Source of the DNA: G963665925 sp963678925
GTDB lineage: Bacteria; Bacillota; Clostridia; Peptostreptococcales; Acidaminobacteraceae
Length of the DNA stretch: 64,000 nt
Assembly (NCBI GenBank): GCA_963678925.1
Contig: OY787533.1
Span: 4,278,001-4,342,000, forward strand
Reading direction: 5' to 3'
Below, piece by piece: positions 1-7,284 of this stretch. Within the stretch, counting starts at the first letter, position 1. Every line of letters starts with the position of its first letter. Both the position numbers and the translations under genes were made by a program. The notes under the pieces were generated by a model. It was not told the origin of the DNA. It saw only the letters and a list, made by a program, of their open reading frames with translations, and did not search any database.

Positions 1-587
1 AGATTGTATCAGAGTCAGGTATTGCTGCTGGTGTTAGAAGAATTGAAGTTATTACGGGCCGTAAGGTTTACGAGTACATGCATGACCTTGATGATAAAAT
101 GGGACAGGTTGAGCAGGTGCTCAAGGCAAGTGCTGCTGATGTCGTTGAAAAAACAGAGCACCTTCTGGCAGAAAACAAGAAGCTTCAAAAGGAAGTTGAG
201 ACATTCAAAGCAAAGGCTGCAAGTGAAAGCTCAGCGGGTCTTATTGATAAGGCTGTAGAAATCAACGGCTTTAAGCTGATCACTGAAAAGCTCAAGGGTG
301 TCGATGCAAATACAATGCGTACAATGGGCGACCAGATTAAAGACAAGCTTGAAAAAGGCGTCATCGTACTCGCAAGCGATTTGGGCGACAAGGTGCTTCT
401 ACTTGTTATGGCAACTGACGATGCAGTAAAGGCAGGCGCACATGCAGGCAAGCTTGTAGGTGAAGTTGCTAAAATCACAGGTGGCGGCGGCGGTGGCCGT
501 CCAAATATGGCGCAAGCAGGTGGAAAAGACGCTTCAAAACTAGAGGCAGCTTTCGAAAAAGCTGTAGAAATTGTAAAAGGGTACTAA
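1..587 (+). CDS. alaS: Alanyl-tRNA synthetase, C-terminal part
   Basis: The reading frame is open from the window edge (first full codon at base 3), so only the last roughly 195 residues are present. They begin with SESGIAAGVRRIEVITG, typical of the second additional (editing-associated) domain of AlaRS. A coiled-coil stretch of about 75 residues follows, then a DHHA1-type C-terminal domain with the glycine-rich GGGGGGRPNMAQAGG motif. The enzyme charges tRNA-Ala in the cytoplasm. The catalytic domain lies outside the window. The downstream ireB and ruvX are the usual neighbours of alaS in Firmicutes. Identification is firm. Confidence 0.96.
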   Translation, partial: IVSESGIAAGVRRIEVITGRKVYEYMHDLDDKMGQVEQVLKASAADVVEKTEHLLAENKKLQKEVETFKAKAASESSAGLIDKAVEINGFKLITEKLKGVDANTMRTMGDQIKDKLEKGVIVLASDLGDKVLLLVMATDDAVKAGAHAGKLVGEVAKITGGGGGGRPNMAQAGGKDASKLEAAFEKAVEIVKGY

Positions 588-666
588 AATCCTTATAAAT
601 ATTTAAATTTATTTTTGAAATCGTTTTACACCTTCTAAAAAACGGATATATATGGACAAACAGGAT

Positions 667-702
667 GTATGGCAATTTCATCAAATTGTGGAATTGCCAT
701 AC
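667..702 (+). repeat. Perfect 11-bp inverted repeat between alaS and ireB
   Basis: GTATGGCAATT at 667-677 is repeated as its exact reverse complement AATTGCCATAC at 692-702, with a 14-base loop. No U-tract follows, so it is not a standard terminator. It could be an operator or a structured RNA element in the alaS-ireB gap (588-795), where I cannot place a convincing promoter. Confidence 0.6.
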
Positions 703-795
703 TCCATAGATAGAATCAGTTTGCCTGTGCCGTGCAAGGGAAGCTCTTTAGGGTGACTTGTATGAAACTCTAATCTTATAAAGGAGGTTATGGTT

Positions 796-1050
796 ATGGA
801 TAAAAACATGACAATGAAATTTGATGTGGATCAAGTTAAAGAAGATGAACGCAGAGAGGTCCTTAACTATGTGTACAACGCACTTAAGGAAAAAGGCTAT
901 CATCCGATCAACCAGATGATTGGTTACCTGCTCAGCGGAGACCCAACTTATATTACAACCCATAACGATGCCCGTAAGATCATTAGACGTGTTGAGCGTG
1001 ATGAAATTTTAGAAGAATTATTGAAGACTTATCTGGAAAGTGAGAAGTAA
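796..1050 (+). CDS. ireB: IreB family regulatory protein (UPF0297)
   Basis: This is an 84-residue protein with the conserved core GYHPINQMIGYLLSGDPTY, followed by ARKIIRRVERDEILEELL. It matches IreB, the small substrate of the PASTA-domain kinase IreK that tunes cephalosporin resistance in Enterococcus faecalis. I chose the ATG at 796 because GGAGG at 783-787 is 8 bases upstream; the in-frame ATG at 790 is too close to it. It lies between alaS and ruvX as in most Firmicutes. The family assignment is strong. The role here is inferred from the Enterococcus work. Confidence 0.93.
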   Translation: MDKNMTMKFDVDQVKEDERREVLNYVYNALKEKGYHPINQMIGYLLSGDPTYITTHNDARKIIRRVERDEILEELLKTYLESEK

Positions 1051-1052
1051 AA

Positions 1053-2003
1053 TTGGAAACCAGATTACTCGGAAATACAGGCCTGGAGGTATCCAGGCTT
1101 TGTTTTGGCAGTCTTACAGTTGGGCCGCTTCAGGCAAACTTGGATGTTAAAGTGGCTGGAAGTTTGATTGTGGAAGCTTTTGAGCGTGGTGTGAATTTCC
1201 TTGATACCGCAGACTTATATGATAACTATCCGCATATACGTGAAGCGCTTAAGAGCATTCCAAGAGATAAATATGTCATATCGACAAAGTCCTACGCATG
1301 GTCTAGAAAGACAGCTGAGGAGACCTTTATGCGAGCTTGCAGGGAACTTGGAACAGATTATATTGATCTTTTCATGCTCCACGAACAGGAGAGTGAGCAT
1401 ACCCTTAGAGGTCATGCAGAGGCAATGGCCTATTTTCTTGAACGTAAGGAAAAAGGGGACATCCGTGCATTCGGCATATCCACACATCATATTGCCGGTG
1501 TGGAAGCGGCAATTAAAGTTCCTGAAATTCAAGTTGTACATCCTATTTTCAACTATGCCGGACTTGGAATACAAGACGGAAACCGTGATCAGATGCTTGA
1601 CGCTATCAAGCGTTATAAAGCTGTGGGTGGTGGCGTGTTTGCCATGAAACCACTGGGTGGCGGCAATCTTATAGCAAGTGTGGACACCTGTTTCGATTAT
1701 GTTTTGGGCATACCTGAAATCGATTCGATTGCAGTGGGTATGCAGCGCAGTTCTGAAATCATTGCAAATACTTCCAAGTTTGAAGGTAAGACGGTCTCTC
1801 AGGAAATTAAGCAGACCCTGCAGACAGTTCCACGAACACTCCATATCGATTCATGGTGCATAGGATGCGGTGCGTGTGCTAAGAAATGTCAGTTTGGAGC
1901 AATCGAAATTATCGATGAAAAAGCTATAGTAAATCATAAAAAATGTATGTTGTGCGGATACTGCAGTTCAGTTTGTCCGGAGTTTTGTATTAAGGTGGTA
2001 TAA
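1053..2003 (+). CDS. Aldo/keto reductase fused to a 2x[4Fe-4S] ferredoxin domain
   Basis: The first 265 residues or so form an aldo/keto reductase barrel, with the tetrad visible as D51, Y56, K79 and H110 (motifs FLDTADLYDNY, STKSY, DLFMLHEQ). The last 45 residues hold two clusters, CIGCGACAKKC and CMLCGYCSSVC, each giving a [4Fe-4S] site. Such fusions are common in anaerobes and presumably connect carbonyl reduction to ferredoxin electrons. The substrate is unknown. The likely start is TTG at 1053, only two bases after the ireB stop, so translation is probably coupled. The stop abuts the ruvX ATG. Confidence 0.88.
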   Translation: METRLLGNTGLEVSRLCFGSLTVGPLQANLDVKVAGSLIVEAFERGVNFLDTADLYDNYPHIREALKSIPRDKYVISTKSYAWSRKTAEETFMRACRELGTDYIDLFMLHEQESEHTLRGHAEAMAYFLERKEKGDIRAFGISTHHIAGVEAAIKVPEIQVVHPIFNYAGLGIQDGNRDQMLDAIKRYKAVGGGVFAMKPLGGGNLIASVDTCFDYVLGIPEIDSIAVGMQRSSEIIANTSKFEGKTVSQEIKQTLQTVPRTLHIDSWCIGCGACAKKCQFGAIEIIDEKAIVNHKKCMLCGYCSSVCPEFCIKVV

Positions 2004-2444
2004 ATGATGAAAATGATGGGACTGGATGTCGGAGACCGTACAATCGGTGTATCTGTAAGTGATCCTACAGGCCTAATTGCTTCACCTGTTGAAACAATTC
2101 GAAGAGAGTCCAACAAGCAAAGCATAGCGCGCATTGTTGAGCTCATTCTTGAAACCAGCTCGGGGAAACTCGTTGTTGGTCTACCAAAAAACATGAATGG
2201 CACAATCGGTGACCAAGGTGAGAAGACACTGCAATTTGTTAAACAGCTTGAAAAGAAACTCAAGTTTTCAGATAAGCTTGCCGGTCAGGATATTGAAATA
2301 ATCATGTGGGATGAACGTCTTACATCAAAGGCGGCGGAAAGAACATTGATTGAGTCGGATGTTCGCCGTGAAAAGAGAAAACAGGTTATAGACCAGCTTG
2401 CAGCTGTGTATATTCTCCAAGGATACTTGGACCATATAAGATAA
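2004..2444 (+). CDS. ruvX: Holliday junction resolvase-like protein RuvX/YqgF
   Basis: This 146-residue protein has an RNase H-like fold. The N-terminal MGLDVGDRTIGVSVSD carries the first acidic residue, VVGLPKNMNG is typical of the family, and DERLTSKAAE supplies further catalytic acidic residues. YqgF homologues take part in 16S rRNA 5'-end maturation and have been proposed as Holliday junction nucleases. The gene starts directly after the upstream stop codon (TAAATG), with AAGGTGG as ribosome binding site. A second ATG at 2007 is possible. Confidence 0.94.
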   Translation: MMKMMGLDVGDRTIGVSVSDPTGLIASPVETIRRESNKQSIARIVELILETSSGKLVVGLPKNMNGTIGDQGEKTLQFVKQLEKKLKFSDKLAGQDIEIIMWDERLTSKAAERTLIESDVRREKRKQVIDQLAAVYILQGYLDHIR

Positions 2445-2458
2445 AGAGGTGAATGAAG

Positions 2459-2707
2459 ATGGAAGAAAGAAAATTTGTAGAGCTGATAGATGAAAATGGC
2501 GCGTCCGTGAAGTTTGAAATCGTTGTTGATTTTGAAGTGGACGGTCAGGAATACGCTGTATTTGTTGAGGAAGGCGAAGAGGAAGCAGTTCTGTTCCGCG
2601 TGATTGATGATGGTGAGGAAGAACCGTCATTCGAAGTTGTAACAGACGATGCAGAGTTTGATAACGTAGCCCGCGTATATGAAGAGCTTATGGATCAAGA
2701 AGACTAA
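2459..2707 (+). CDS. DUF1292 domain protein (UPF0473 family)
   Basis: A very acidic 82-residue protein with the family pattern FVELIDENGASVKFE, then VDGQEYAVFVEEGEEEA and the C-terminal VARVYEELMDQ. Function is unknown. The gene always lies near ireB and ruvX in Firmicutes, which suggests co-expression. Start chosen at the second ATG (2459), which leaves about 7 bases from GAGGTG at 2446-2451; the ATG at 2453 touches that site. Confidence 0.9.
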   Translation: MEERKFVELIDENGASVKFEIVVDFEVDGQEYAVFVEEGEEEAVLFRVIDDGEEEPSFEVVTDDAEFDNVARVYEELMDQED

Positions 2708-2741
2708 ATTGTAATGATTTCAAATTTAGATAAATTTTAAT

Positions 2742-2770
2742 TTGAAAAAACAGCACTTTAATGCTATCAT
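2742..2770 (+). promoter_or_regulatory. Predicted SigA promoter of fur
   Basis: TTGAAA at 2742-2747 and TATCAT at 2765-2770 are separated by 17 bases, a near-consensus housekeeping promoter 36 bases before the fur start. It separates fur from the alaS-DUF1292 unit. No clear 19-bp Fur box is visible over it. Confidence 0.7.
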
Positions 2771-2805
2771 TATAGAGACAAATCTTTTAGACGTGAGGTG
2801 TGAAA

Positions 2806-3252
2806 ATGGACTTTTCAATGGACACTTTGAAAAACAAGCTGAGGGAAAGAGGGTATAAACTAACGCCTCAAAGACGTGCCGTGCTGGATGTCATTATGGC
2901 AAATCCAGGGGAGCACTTGAGTACTGAAGAGATCTATGAACTCGTGAAGAAAAATAACCATCCGGAGATAGGATTGGCGACTGTATATAGAACTTTAATT
3001 TTACTTGCTGAGTTAGACGTAATTTCAAAACTGAACTTAGATGACGGGCTCGTTCGTTATGAGATCAATCTCAACGAGGACAATCATCACCACCATCACC
3101 TTATCTGTACGAACTGCGGTAAGGTTATCGAGGTCGTTGATGATTTGCTTGAAGAACTTGAAGCGCGCATAGAAAAAGATCATGAATTCGAGATCTATGA
3201 TCACAAACTGAAATTCTTTGGGATTTGTAAGGAGTGTAAAAAAGGCTTGTAA
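2806..3252 (+). CDS. fur: Fur-family metal-dependent transcriptional regulator
   Basis: 148 residues. The winged-helix N-terminal half includes LTPQRRAVLDVI and the recognition region PEIGLATVYRTL. The dimerisation half has HHHHHLICTNCG and CKECKK, giving the metal-binding His cluster and a CxxC...CxxC structural zinc site. The likely role is iron-responsive repression; from sequence alone PerR or Zur specificity cannot be excluded. Start at ATG 2806 with GAGGTG 5 bases upstream (a GTG at 2800 is in frame). Promoter and terminator bracket it as a single-gene unit. Confidence 0.88.
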   Translation: MDFSMDTLKNKLRERGYKLTPQRRAVLDVIMANPGEHLSTEEIYELVKKNNHPEIGLATVYRTLILLAELDVISKLNLDDGLVRYEINLNEDNHHHHHLICTNCGKVIEVVDDLLEELEARIEKDHEFEIYDHKLKFFGICKECKKGL

Positions 3253-3273
3253 TTTATTACAGGCTTCTTTTTT
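3243..3273 (+). terminator. Intrinsic terminator of fur
   Basis: AGGCTTGTAA (3243-3252) pairs with TTACAGGCTT (3257-3266), with two G-U pairs and a 4-base loop, followed by CTTTTTT. The left arm overlaps the fur stop codon. Confidence 0.85.
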
Positions 3274-3340
3274 GTAATAGTACATTTTGTATTATTACAG
3301 AATTGGTCGTGAAAACTAAAACTAAAATGAAAATGAAGTC

Positions 3341-3378
3341 AACCAAATTGTCTAGTATGGACTAGGCCTTATTTGGTT
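3341..3378 (+). other. Two-tiered hairpin in the RNase J leader
   Basis: AACCAAAT (3341-3348) pairs with ATTTGGTT (3371-3378). Inside it CTAGT (3352-3356) pairs with ACTAG (3361-3365) around a 4-base ATGG loop. The structure ends 10 bases before the GGAGGAA ribosome binding site of the RNase J gene. No U-tract follows it. It may be a processing or autoregulation site, which is inference. Confidence 0.55.
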
Positions 3379-3399
3379 TGAAAGAACGGAGGAATAACT

Positions 3400-5070
3400 A
3401 TGAATCAAAAGAAAGCGAACACGCTTAAGGTTATTCCCTTAGGAGGACTGTACGAAATAGGTAAGAACATGACAGCCTACGAATACGGGGAAGATATTGT
3501 CCTTGTAGACTGCGGTATGTCATTTCCGGAAGACGAAATGCTCGGTATTGATGTCGTAATTCCGGATATCACTTATTTGAAAAAGAATCGTGAGCGCGTG
3601 CGCGGTATTGTACTGACGCATGGCCACGAAGACCATATTGGGTCAATTCCATATGTGCTTCGTGAGCTTAATGTTCCGATTTATGGTACTAGACTGACTT
3701 TGGGACTTGTTGAAAGAAAATGCAGTGAATTTCAAGGCTTAGACAAGCTTCAGCTCAACGTCGTTCACCCAGGCGACAAAGTAAAACTGGGCCATATCAA
3801 AGTCGAGCTGATTCATGTAAGTCACTCAATTCCAGGTGCGGTTGCATTTTGTCTGCATACGCCACTTGGCCGTGTCATTCACACGGGTGACTTCAAGGTG
3901 GACTACACACCAATCGACGGTCAGCGAACTGACCTTAATAAATTTGCTGAGCTGGGCTCGAAGGGCGTACTCCTTATGCTCTGCGAGAGTACAAATGTCA
4001 TGCGACCAGGACATACCATGTCTGAAAGTCGCGTTGGACAAACAATAGAAAATATATTTGCGAATCGACAAGGGCGTATTTTTGTAGCATCGTTTGCCTC
4101 AAACGTACACCGTATTCAGCAAATCATCAATGCTTGCCTTCTGAACGATCGAAAAGTTGCTTTCAGTGGCAGGTCAATGATCAATGTTTCAAATGTAGCA
4201 CTGGAAACAGGTCACCTTAAGGTGCCTGAGGGTGTTATCATAGATATCAAGGATATTGATAGATACCCTGATAACGAAATCTGTCTGATTACAACAGGTA
4301 GTCAGGGTGAAACCATGTCAGCGCTATCCAGAATGGCAAGCGGTGAGCATCGTCAGGTGAAAATCACACCTGGTGACACGATTGTTCTATCATCTTCGCC
4401 GATTCCAGGTAACGAGAAGAGTGTTTATAACATTATCAATCTTCTGACTGAAAAGGGTGCTGAAATCATTTATGAATCCCTGGCCGATGTACACGTATCT
4501 GGTCATGCTAAGCAACAGGAACTGATGCTGATGCATGCACTTGTACAGCCAAAGTACTTCATGCCTATGCATGGTGAGTTCTCCATGCTGAAGGAGCATA
4601 AGGACATGGCAATTCGCATGGGTATGGATGAAGAGAACATCTTCCTCCTTAAGAATGGTGATGTGCTTGAGCTAAGCAGAAGAGGCGCTCAGATGGCTCC
4701 ACCTGTACCGCATGGCAATATTCTGATAGATGGTCTTGGTGTTGGCGATGTGGGTAACATCGTTCTAAGAGACAGAAAGCATCTGGCAGAAGATGGTCTA
4801 ATGGTAGTTGTTGTAGCATTTGACGATGAAACCGGCGCTGTTATTTCGGGTCCTGACCTGATTTCCCGTGGTTTCGTCTATGTTCGTGAGTCAGAAGACC
4901 TGATGGATGGTGCAAGAAAAGAAATCATCAAGGCCCTTGATAAACTTAAGGCGAAAAATGTCCGAGAGTGGTCTACAATCAAAGGCGAGATTCGTGACAC
5001 TCTCAGATCGTATCTGTATCAGCACACGAAGCGCAGTCCGATGATACTTCCAATCATCATGGACGTCTAG
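3400..5070 (+). CDS. rnj: Ribonuclease J
   Basis: 556 residues, the usual length for RNase J. The metallo-beta-lactamase motif LTHGHEDHIGSIP supplies zinc ligands, HTGDFKVDYTP follows, and the beta-CASP segment includes the SSSPIPGNE and HVSGHA motifs, then FMPMHGE. The C-terminal dimer domain ends with IMDV. The enzyme combines 5'-3' exonuclease and endonuclease activity in mRNA decay and rRNA maturation. Start at ATG 3400 after CGGAGGAA. A YlbF-family gene follows 8 bases after the stop and is probably co-transcribed. The choice between J1 and J2 cannot be made. Confidence 0.95.
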   Translation: MNQKKANTLKVIPLGGLYEIGKNMTAYEYGEDIVLVDCGMSFPEDEMLGIDVVIPDITYLKKNRERVRGIVLTHGHEDHIGSIPYVLRELNVPIYGTRLTLGLVERKCSEFQGLDKLQLNVVHPGDKVKLGHIKVELIHVSHSIPGAVAFCLHTPLGRVIHTGDFKVDYTPIDGQRTDLNKFAELGSKGVLLMLCESTNVMRPGHTMSESRVGQTIENIFANRQGRIFVASFASNVHRIQQIINACLLNDRKVAFSGRSMINVSNVALETGHLKVPEGVIIDIKDIDRYPDNEICLITTGSQGETMSALSRMASGEHRQVKITPGDTIVLSSSPIPGNEKSVYNIINLLTEKGAEIIYESLADVHVSGHAKQQELMLMHALVQPKYFMPMHGEFSMLKEHKDMAIRMGMDEENIFLLKNGDVLELSRRGAQMAPPVPHGNILIDGLGVGDVGNIVLRDRKHLAEDGLMVVVVAFDDETGAVISGPDLISRGFVYVRESEDLMDGARKEIIKALDKLKAKNVREWSTIKGEIRDTLRSYLYQHTKRSPMILPIIMDV

Positions 5071-5078
5071 GAGGAAAA

Positions 5079-5408
5079 ATGAACGTATACGATGCTGCAC
5101 ATACTCTTGCGAGTTCAATTAAGGAATCTGCAGAGCTTAAAAACTTCAAGGAACTTCAAGTGAAAATGTTTGAAAATGAGCTTATAAAAACACAATTTGA
5201 CGCATTTCAAAAGCTTCAAATTGAAATCCAGACAGCTCAAATGACAGGTCAGACGGCTGACGTTGATAAAATGAAAGAAGCGCAGTCCCTGTTTGAAGAA
5301 CTTCAAAAAGACCCTGTAGTCAACCAATACTTCCTTGCTGAAATGAAGTTGAACCAAATGATGGGTGATGTTACGAAAATCATCAGTGACGCCATGGGGA
5401 TTCAATAA
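5079..5408 (+). CDS. YlbF/YmcA family protein
   Basis: A 109-residue, nearly all-helical protein without membrane segments, with the family pattern LAxSIKES...FKELQVKM and a C-terminal NQMMGDVTKIISDAMGI. In Bacillus subtilis YlbF, YmcA and YaaT form an Fe-S-containing complex that modulates RNase Y cleavage, competence and sporulation. Here the gene directly follows RNase J (8-base gap, GGAGG at 5070-5074), pointing to an RNA-decay role. Which of the YlbF, YmcA and YheA subfamilies it belongs to is not certain. Confidence 0.85.
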   Translation: MNVYDAAHTLASSIKESAELKNFKELQVKMFENELIKTQFDAFQKLQIEIQTAQMTGQTADVDKMKEAQSLFEELQKDPVVNQYFLAEMKLNQMMGDVTKIISDAMGIQ

Positions 5409-5467
5409 AAAATCAGATGAAGTGACTGGGGAATATCCCTAAAAGAACTGTTTCTGAAACTTATACA

Positions 5468-5476
5468 TGGTATAAT
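5468..5476 (+). promoter_or_regulatory. Extended -10 promoter of mltG
   Basis: TGGTATAAT is a perfect extended -10 element (TGnTATAAT). The -35 region is poor (CTGTTT at 5448-5453 with a 17-base spacer). Its start site would fall within the hairpin that begins at 5477. Confidence 0.6.
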
Positions 5477-5514
5477 GGCTCAGGATTGACTTGTTTGTCA
5501 ATTCTGAGCCTTTT
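5477..5514 (+). terminator. Terminator of the rnj-ylbF unit, overlapping the next promoter
   Basis: GGCTCAGGATTGAC (5477-5490) pairs with GTCAATTCTGAGCC (5497-5510) with one G-T pair, then TTTT. It is a strong stem for ending the upstream transcript. Its left arm begins directly after the TATAAT of the downstream promoter. Confidence 0.8.
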
Positions 5515-5553
5515 CAAGGATAACGTTCAACTTTTTCTAAACGAGGTGCGATA

Positions 5554-6570
5554 ATGGACATTAAAAAGAAGGTGCTTCTTCTTGCTTTAAGTACAAGTAT
5601 TACGTTAACGGGCTGCTCTGGTGTTATGAGCTCTATGAATGAGGCTGTCGATCCTTCAGATACAGCGGAAATTCATGTGACAATTCCAAGTGGAGCCAGT
5701 ACGACTGGGATATCAGAACTTCTAGAAGAAGAAGGTCTGATACGTAATGCGACTGTTTTCAAAATTCTTTCCAAGGATCTTGAAACAGATGGAAAAATGC
5801 AGGCAGGAGAATATGTGCTGACAAAATCCATGTCCTCAGAAGAAATGATTGAGAAATTCGTAAGTGGAGATGTATATATTGAGACATTTGCATTTACAAT
5901 TCCTGAGGGATATGAAACCAGACAAATCATAGATAAGCTAAGTACCGACAAGCTGATTGATAAGGCTCGGTTTGAAGAACTTCTTGAATCTGCGAGCTTT
6001 GATTATAGATTCCTAGAGGATGCAAATCCTACAACGCACTTGGAGGGTTATCTATTTCCAGAGACCTATGAGATGAAAGTGGGTTCGAGCGAAGAGCAGA
6101 TTATTAATAAGATGCTTACGCAATTCGATCATATTTTCAAAGATACATATTATGATAGAGCTAAGGAACTAGGTATGACAGTCAATGAGGTCATCACCCT
6201 TGCATCTGTCATTGAAAGAGAGGCACAGCTGGACTCTGAACGTGCTGTGATCTCAGGTGTCTTTCACAATAGAATCGCCAAAGGATGGAAGCTGCAGTCG
6301 TGTGCAACGGTTCAGTATGTTCTAGGCGAGCGAAAAGAGGTTCTTTCGTATGATGATATTGCAATAGAATCTCCTTACAACACGTATATCAATGCTGGAT
6401 TGCCACCTGCACCTATTGCTTCTCCAGGTGAGAAGTCAATAATTGCCGCCCTGTATCCTGAAGATACTGACTATATGTTCTTTGTTGCGTCTGGAGAAAA
6501 CAATGGATCTCATATATTTTCCAAAACGCTTAAAGAACATGAAAAGGCTATTAAATCCAGGAAAAATTAA
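5554..6570 (+). CDS. mltG: Endolytic transglycosylase MltG, lipoprotein form
   Basis: 338 residues of the YceG/MltG family, which cuts nascent glycan strands at the membrane. The N-terminus KKKVLLLALSTSITLTGC is a lipoprotein signal with lipobox LTGC, so the enzyme should be lipid-anchored rather than held by the usual transmembrane helix. A LysM-like segment (residues 40-110) precedes the catalytic domain: FTIPEGYETRQI, LEGYLFPETYE, ASVIEREAQ (the Glu near residue 220 is the catalytic candidate), and NTYINAGLPPAPIASPG. RBS GAGGTG lies before ATG 5554. It heads the same gene order as B. subtilis yrrL-yrrM-yrrN/O-udk. Confidence 0.92.
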   Translation: MDIKKKVLLLALSTSITLTGCSGVMSSMNEAVDPSDTAEIHVTIPSGASTTGISELLEEEGLIRNATVFKILSKDLETDGKMQAGEYVLTKSMSSEEMIEKFVSGDVYIETFAFTIPEGYETRQIIDKLSTDKLIDKARFEELLESASFDYRFLEDANPTTHLEGYLFPETYEMKVGSSEEQIINKMLTQFDHIFKDTYYDRAKELGMTVNEVITLASVIEREAQLDSERAVISGVFHNRIAKGWKLQSCATVQYVLGERKEVLSYDDIAIESPYNTYINAGLPPAPIASPGEKSIIAALYPEDTDYMFFVASGENNGSHIFSKTLKEHEKAIKSRKN

Positions 6571-6615
6571 TTATACAGATTGCCTTTTATCTTGAAGGCT
6601 GGAGAAGGAAGCGCA

Positions 6616-7284
6616 ATGAAATATTTTATTAATGACGAAAGTGTAATCGAATATATTAGAAGCATGCTGCCAAATCATGGTGACCCGATTGACACCCTGG
6701 AGGCTTTTGCTGAGGAACATAATGTTCCAATCATTCAACCAGAGGTCGGTAGATTCATCGAGCAGCTTATTGTGATGAACAATGTGCACAGCATTCTTGA
6801 AATTGGCACAGCCATAGGCTATTCCGCACTCGTTTTTGCTGATGCAATGAAAACGGGAAGAATTGATACCATTGAGCGTAGCGAACTCATGATAGGCCGT
6901 GCGAGGGAGAACCTGAAAATGGCGCCTGAAGGTGTGAAGATAACCATGCATGAGGGTGATGCACTAGAACTTGTAGGACAGATGCAAGGTCCTTACGATA
7001 TGATATTTATTGATGCGGGAAAAGGACACTATAAAAAGTTCCTTGAAGACTGTATCAGACAGTTGAAGCCAGGTGGAATTGTTGTTTCGGACAACGTACT
7101 GTTCAAGGGCATGATTGCCCAGCCGCGTGAAGCTGTCAGGAGACGTGTTAGAACCATTCATGGACGTATGCGTGATTATCTTTCCTATCTGATGGAACAC
7201 GAGGCACTGGACACATCCATACTGCCACTTGGAGACGGCGTAGCAATCAGTATCCTGAAACATGGAGGATCAGAGAATGAATAA
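6616..7284 (+). CDS. trmR: Class I SAM-dependent O-methyltransferase, TrmR (YrrM) type
   Basis: 222 residues with the O-methyltransferase family 3 pattern: ILEIGTAIGYSAL (SAM-binding loop), IERSE, and FIDAGKGHY, then SDNVLFKG. B. subtilis YrrM (TrmR) methylates 5-hydroxyuridine at tRNA position 34 to 5-methoxyuridine. The same neighbourhood (mltG upstream, U32 peptidase-like and udk downstream) supports that role here. Start at ATG 6616 after GGAGAAGGAA; an upstream TTG at 6580 lacks a ribosome binding site. It overlaps the next gene by 8 bases. Confidence 0.87.
   Translation: MKYFINDESVIEYIRSMLPNHGDPIDTLEAFAEEHNVPIIQPEVGRFIEQLIVMNNVHSILEIGTAIGYSALVFADAMKTGRIDTIERSELMIGRARENLKMAPEGVKITMHEGDALELVGQMQGPYDMIFIDAGKGHYKKFLEDCIRQLKPGGIVVSDNVLFKGMIAQPREAVRRRVRTIHGRMRDYLSYLMEHEALDTSILPLGDGVAISILKHGGSENE

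Noticed and set aside
1215..1844. 209-codon open frame on the - strand
   Set aside because: It lies wholly antisense to the aldo/keto reductase gene, has no ribosome binding site context and no protein-family features.
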